Source of the DNA: CAZLHO01 sp964559455 | GTDB taxonomy: Bacteria; Krumholzibacteriota; Krumholzibacteriia; LZORAL124-64-63 | Reading direction: 5' to 3' | Assembly (NCBI GenBank): GCA_964559455.1 | Contig: CAZLHO010000054.1 | Coordinates: 1 to 18,345 of the forward strand | DNA length: 18,345 nt | In this document: in pieces, positions 15,150 through 18,345 of the stretch | How the letters are laid out: each line of letters begins with the position of its first letter | How positions within the stretch are numbered: position 1 is the stretch's first letter | Notes under the pieces: generated by a model | The model's input: the letters and a program-made list of their open reading frames with translations, nothing else | Told to the model about the DNA's origin: nothing | Database searches by the model: none | Program-made: the position numbers and the translations under genes

Positions 15150-15178
15150 TATAAACGCACCGCCCGCCCATTTGTTAC
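15150..15178 (-). promoter_or_regulatory. Candidate promoter of the efflux operon
   Basis: On the minus strand GTAACA (15173-15178), a 17-nt spacer, then TTTATA (15150-15155), an isolated AT-rich island in otherwise GC-rich DNA. Expected start near 15143, giving a leader of about 95 nt before the adaptor. Neither hexamer is close to consensus, so the assignment rests mainly on position and composition. Confidence 0.4.
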
Positions 15179-15203
15179 AGGCCAGCACGGAGGGCCGGCC
15201 GGA

Positions 15204-16418
15204 TCAGTCCGTGGCTCGGTAGCAGATCACCTCGAGCGGCTCCACCTCGCCGCCATCGTCGCCGGCCGAGACGCCGGAAGCCGCGGCGGCGGCGTCCCCG
15301 AAGTTGCGCAGCAGGATCCAGAGGTCGGGACCGACCGGCCACAGGTTGTCCTCGATCGGGTCGCCGGGGCATTGCACCGCCACCTGCTTTCCGAAGCGGC
15401 CCTCGGCGTCGAAGACGTCGAAGACGGCCATCGCGCCGTCACCGGCCTCGTAGGCGCCGCGGGACGAAAGCACCCAGATCGATCCGTCCTCGCGCCAGCG
15501 CAGGGTGACGATGTCCGGATGGTCGGACTCGATCGTGATCGTCGGCGGGCTGGGGTAGAAGCGGCCCTGCGCCTCGTACCGGGACCGCGTGCGGGTCATC
15601 GCCGCCTCGTCGCGAGCCAAGCGCTCGTACTCCCGGCCGAAGGTGCGCAGCAGGGCGCCGTCCGGCCCGCGGACCTCCACCAGGTAGGCGTCGCGCCGCG
15701 GGACCAGGACCACCCTTCCGTCCGGGGCGGCGTCCCAGCGGCCCCAGCAGAAGTCGGTCTCGGCCTCGTCCAGGCGGGGCTGGGCCATGTCCAGGTGCGA
15801 CAGCCCGGTGGCGAAGCCGGCCACGCGTTCGCCGGCGGCGTCGAAGGCGTCCAGGAAGTAGTGCTGGTCGAGCAGGCCCTGGTTGAAGGTCTGCTGGATG
15901 CCCGTCAGGTAGATGCGGTCGCCGCGGCAGCGGCCCTCGCCGAGCACCGCGAAGCCGGAGGCTCCGGCCAGGGACGACTGGAAGTCGAAGGTGCCGGCGG
16001 GGGTCCCGTCCGGCTGCAGCAGCACGACCTTGCCGGGGAAGAGCTGCACCAGGGCCACGCGGCCGTCCGGCATGAAGAACATGTCCTGGGCCCGCTGCAG
16101 TTCGCCCGGGCCCTCGCCCTGCCCGCCGATCGTGCGCAGCAGTTCGCCTTCGGGGGAGTGGACACGCGCCTCGACCAGCTGGGAGTCCAGCAGCCAGACC
16201 CGGCCCTCCTCGTCGGCCAGGGCCCGCGCGATCACGCCGAGCACGTTCTCCTCGTCGTCCAGGCCGCCGATGCGCCAGATCTCGTCCAGGACCAGGGTCT
16301 CGCGGCCGCCGGGGGGCGTCGCCGGGTTGTCCACGTGGACGGGATCGTCGGCGGCGCCGGCGGCGCCGCACAGCGTCGCGGCGGCGAGGAAGGCGAAGAA
16401 TATGCGCAACTGAGCCAT
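15204..16418 (-). CDS. Exported 6-bladed beta-propeller (NHL-like) protein
   Basis: 404 residues from ATG at 16418, 7 nt after GGAGG; the GTG directly before it is too close to the ribosome site. An N-terminal signal peptide (MAQLRIFFAFLAAATLCGAAGA-AD) indicates secretion to periplasm or surface. The body shows propeller-blade repeats: GRVWLLDSQLVEARVHSPEGELLRTIG, then GGQGEGPGEL (98-107), the hallmark of the 6-bladed propeller family common in Bacteroidota and relatives, then PDGRVALVQLFPGKVVLLQPDG, AGERVAGFATG, PDGRVVLVPRRDAYLVEVRGPDGALLRTFG and GSIWVLSSRGAYEAGDGAMAVFDVF. The role is unknown; such proteins usually bind ligands or partners and lack a catalytic site. A near-copy of the acylphosphatase -10 motif precedes it, so it is probably transcribed separately from the hydrolase-like gene upstream. 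Confidence 0.83.
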   Translation of the reverse strand: MAQLRIFFAFLAAATLCGAAGAADDPVHVDNPATPPGGRETLVLDEIWRIGGLDDEENVLGVIARALADEEGRVWLLDSQLVEARVHSPEGELLRTIGGQGEGPGELQRAQDMFFMPDGRVALVQLFPGKVVLLQPDGTPAGTFDFQSSLAGASGFAVLGEGRCRGDRIYLTGIQQTFNQGLLDQHYFLDAFDAAGERVAGFATGLSHLDMAQPRLDEAETDFCWGRWDAAPDGRVVLVPRRDAYLVEVRGPDGALLRTFGREYERLARDEAAMTRTRSRYEAQGRFYPSPPTITIESDHPDIVTLRWREDGSIWVLSSRGAYEAGDGAMAVFDVFDAEGRFGKQVAVQCPGDPIEDNLWPVGPDLWILLRNFGDAAAAASGVSAGDDGGEVEPLEVICYRATD

Positions 16419-16478
16419 CACCGGACCTCCGGAAAGAAAGGGATGCCGACGGGAGCGCGGGTTCTCTCGGGGACGGCC

Positions 16479-16491
16479 AGACTAGCAGATC
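16479..16491 (-). promoter_or_regulatory. Extended -10 promoter element for the propeller gene
   Basis: On the minus strand GATCTGCTAGTCT, with TGC directly before TAGTCT (16479-16484). It matches the element before the acylphosphatase gene at 12 of 13 bases. No good -35 is seen. Expected start near 16472, giving a leader of about 55 nt with the GGAGG site. Confidence 0.5.
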
Positions 16492-16517
16492 CCGGAGGGC
16501 GAAGGCCAGGAAAAGAG

Positions 16518-18345
16518 CTAGCCGTCGCTCCAGGCGAGCAGGGCCAGGGCGAGGGCGGCGGCCGGGGTCGGCGCAGGGGGCAGGTCGGCCGGGATCAGCG
16601 CGGCGTCGGCCGGAGCGGCCGGAGCGTCGCCGGCGACGCGGACCAGGGTCGCCGGAAGGCGAAGCGCCGGGGCGTCGGCCGCGGCCTCGAACGCGGGAGC
16701 GTAGGCGGGATCGACGGCCAGGAAGGCCGCCGTGACCAGGTCGGGATAACGGCGGGCCAGGGCCAGGGCGGCGCCGGCGCCGCTCTCGAGCCCGGCCAGC
16801 AGCAGCGGCCGGTCGGGGAAGCGCGCCCGCAGCCACTCCAGGGCGGACCGGGCGTCGGCCAGGGCCTCGTCGCTCCAGGCGCCGCGCAGCGGGGCCCGGC
16901 AGGCCGGCAGCGCGACCAGGAGCCCGTCGTCCCGTTCGTCCAGCAGCGCGACCAGCTCGTTCCAGACCCGCCAGCCCTCGCCGCCGCCGCCGGTCAGCAG
17001 CACCGCCAGAGGTTCGTCCGCGGCATCCTTCCAGCCGGCGGGCAGGCGCAGGGTGCAGGGCAGGGGGGAGGCGTCGCCGGGGTCGATCGCCGCCACGAAG
17101 ACGGCGTCTTCGGGCAGCACGGTGTTCCCGCCCAGCGAGCGCAGCAGCAGGTTGTCGACCTCGTTGACGGTCGTGGCCACCGGCGAGGGATCGGCCCGGC
17201 GGAAACGGTCGGCGAGGGCGTCCCGGATCAGGTCCAGGCGGTAGCGCACCGTGGGCCGGTCCAGGGGCTGCAGGTCCTTCAGCTTGTCGTAGGCCTTCTG
17301 CAGCCAGTGGCCGCTGAAGCGCAGCAGCGGCATCCGCCAGCTCAGGGTGTCGTCGCCGGCGGGGACCAGGTCGACGCTCAGGTGGTAGAGCCCGTCCGGC
17401 AGGTGGGCCATGTCCAGGTAGCGGGTCCAGGCGTTGGCCCCGGCGCGCAGGGCGACCGTCGTGTCCGGGGAGCCGACGTCGACGTCGCCGCGGACGTTCA
17501 CCGCGTCCAGCCGCACGCGCAACCGGCCCGCGCCGTCCTGCGGGAGCCAGGCGTCGAGGCCGACGATGACCGGGCGGCGCCCGACGACGGTGTCGTCGAC
17601 CAGGCCGTGCAGCCGCGCCGCCGGCTCGGGACCGGGCCGCAGGCGCAGGGGCACGAAGCGGGCGTGGCCGCCGGGGCCCTCGCCGGCGGGGTCGGGCGTC
17701 AGCCAGCAGGGGGCGTCGCCGCGCCGGTGGCGGGCGTTCAGACCGATCAGGGTGTCGGCGGGAGGGGCGAAGGGCGCGAGCAGGGTCCAGGGGATGCGCA
17801 GGCGCCACGTCTCGCGACCGGCGGCCGCGTCGGCGGCGACCACGGGCGTCAATTCGACCACGGCCCGGAGCACGACCCGGCCCAGCGCGTCCAGCACCCG
17901 GCCTCGAGGCGCGCCGCCGGCGAGGTCGAAGCCGAAGCGGAAGACGTTGCGGGTGTCGACGCTGTCGCCTGACGCCGGGAAGCTCACCACCAGCAGCAGG
18001 TCGTCGTCCGCGCGGTCCTGGGGGCCGTCCGCGGCGGGCAGCGAGGCTTCGATCTCCAGCCCGGCCGCGGTGGGCCGGGCGCGCAGCGAGCCGCCGCCGC
18101 CGGCGGCGGGACCGGCGAAGGGCAGGGGCGGGGACCAGGTCCCCTCTTCCAGAGCGATCGTCCGGGCCCGGGCGCGGTCCGCCAGCCGGGCGCGCAGCCG
18201 GCCCAGCAGCGCGGCGAAGGCCGGTTCGTCGGCCAGGGCGGCCAGGTCGGGATCGTCCGCGGCCCCGCGGGCGTTGTCCCAGCCCGCGGCCTCGGCCTCG
18301 GCCAGGGCCTGCAGCGATGCGGCGGGGTCGCCCAGCCGCGCGTCG
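16518..18345 (-). CDS. Large protein with CBM9/DOMON-like and degenerate alpha/beta-hydrolase domains, 5' part missing
   Basis: 608 C-terminal residues are visible; the reading frame is open to the right edge, so the N-terminus is outside. Fragment residues 1-55 (LQALAEAEAAGWDNARGAADDPDLAALAD) look like the end of a TPR region. Residues about 75-240 form a beta-rich domain with VFRFGFDLAGG, LRIPWTLLAPF and GLNARHRRGD, resembling CBM9/DOMON-like carbohydrate-binding folds. A second beta-rich part follows (about 245-350). Residues about 425-608 match an esterase-type alpha/beta hydrolase: LAVLLTGGGG, LVALPACRAPLRG, then LLLAGLESGAGAALALARRYPDL. At the nucleophile elbow the expected GxSxG reads GLESG, with Glu520 where the serine should be, and no histidine occurs after it. 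Catalysis by the usual triad is therefore unlikely. A start at 17990 was rejected because the domain continues upstream. Ends 99 nt before the propeller gene. Confidence 0.75.
   Translation of the reverse strand, partial: DARLGDPAASLQALAEAEAAGWDNARGAADDPDLAALADEPAFAALLGRLRARLADRARARTIALEEGTWSPPLPFAGPAAGGGGSLRARPTAAGLEIEASLPAADGPQDRADDDLLLVVSFPASGDSVDTRNVFRFGFDLAGGAPRGRVLDALGRVVLRAVVELTPVVAADAAAGRETWRLRIPWTLLAPFAPPADTLIGLNARHRRGDAPCWLTPDPAGEGPGGHARFVPLRLRPGPEPAARLHGLVDDTVVGRRPVIVGLDAWLPQDGAGRLRVRLDAVNVRGDVDVGSPDTTVALRAGANAWTRYLDMAHLPDGLYHLSVDLVPAGDDTLSWRMPLLRFSGHWLQKAYDKLKDLQPLDRPTVRYRLDLIRDALADRFRRADPSPVATTVNEVDNLLLRSLGGNTVLPEDAVFVAAIDPGDASPLPCTLRLPAGWKDAADEPLAVLLTGGGGEGWRVWNELVALLDERDDGLLVALPACRAPLRGAWSDEALADARSALEWLRARFPDRPLLLAGLESGAGAALALARRYPDLVTAAFLAVDPAYAPAFEAAADAPALRLPATLVRVAGDAPAAPADAALIPADLPPAPTPAAALALALLAWSDG

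Noticed and set aside
15048..15188. Longer adaptor reading starting at 15188
   Set aside because: The 47 extra residues have no signal character, would bury the lipoprotein signal peptide and would cover the promoter and inverted repeat; the start at 15047 has a good ribosome site.
15180..15203. Hairpin GGCCGGC/GCTGGCC as a terminator after the propeller gene
   Set aside because: Short stem with a G-T pair and no T run; too weak to call.
17988..17990. GTG at 17990 as the start of the hydrolase-like gene
   Set aside because: The frame stays open to the window edge and encodes the first strands of the CBM9-like domain and a TPR-end-like stretch upstream, so the gene is longer.
1..18345. Defence island, prophage, CRISPR, insertion sequence or tRNA
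   Set aside because: No repeats with spacers, transposase or integrase motifs, phage genes, toxin-antitoxin pairs or tRNA-like cloverleaf were found; codon and base use is uniform across the window.

Overview
The window is strongly GC-rich, with G or C at most third codon positions, and densely coding. It reads as chromosomal DNA of a Gram-negative bacterium: it encodes a tripartite-type RND efflux system with a lipoprotein adaptor, and several exported beta-propeller proteins. LVIVD-repeat proteins, 6-bladed propellers carrying an IGGxGEGPGE motif and TPR/alpha-beta hydrolase proteins are typical of the FCB group and its deep relatives (for example Krumholzibacteriota, Eisenbacteria or Gemmatimonadota-like lineages). 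That placement is inference. No rRNA, tRNA, CRISPR array, transposase, integrase or phage gene was seen.

Layout. Left part (1-1.5 kb, minus strand): the N-terminal part of an exported LVIVD-repeat protein that runs off the edge, with a SIMPL-domain (DUF541) membrane-anchored protein upstream of it. A T-tailed terminator and an extended -10 promoter are packed between the two. At 1.43-1.61 kb lies a divergent promoter region. Plus-strand block (1.6-6.1 kb): an unrecognised membrane-anchored protein, an acylphosphatase that looks leaderless, a Cof-type HAD-IIB phosphatase, a group II PLP-dependent decarboxylase and a stand-alone CheY-like receiver. The receiver and the convergent gene beyond it share a strong hairpin terminator at 6.16-6.19 kb.

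Minus-strand block (6.2-15.05 kb): one gene order of HlyD/AcrA-type lipoprotein adaptor, RND permease 1, RND permease 2 and a P-loop kinase-like protein. The first three overlap by 1 to 4 nt and are almost certainly translationally coupled. Two different permeases behind one adaptor recall the MdtABC arrangement. No outer-membrane TolC-like factor is in the window. Permease 2 carries two additional predicted transmembrane helices. Right part (15.2-18.3 kb, minus strand): an exported 6-bladed beta-propeller protein. Upstream of it is the C-terminal 608 residues of a large protein with the end of a TPR-like region, a CBM9/DOMON-like domain and an alpha/beta-hydrolase domain whose nucleophile serine and catalytic histidine both appear to be lost.

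Regulatory sequence is unusually readable here. Sigma70-type promoters can be proposed before most transcription units. The HAD and receiver genes share a 5'-leader hairpin with a compensatory base pair. A perfect 18-bp palindrome sits inside the proposed HAD promoter. I found no defence system or mobile element. The most interesting items are the apparent pseudo-hydrolase, the expanded RND permease in a two-permease operon and the repeated leader hairpin.
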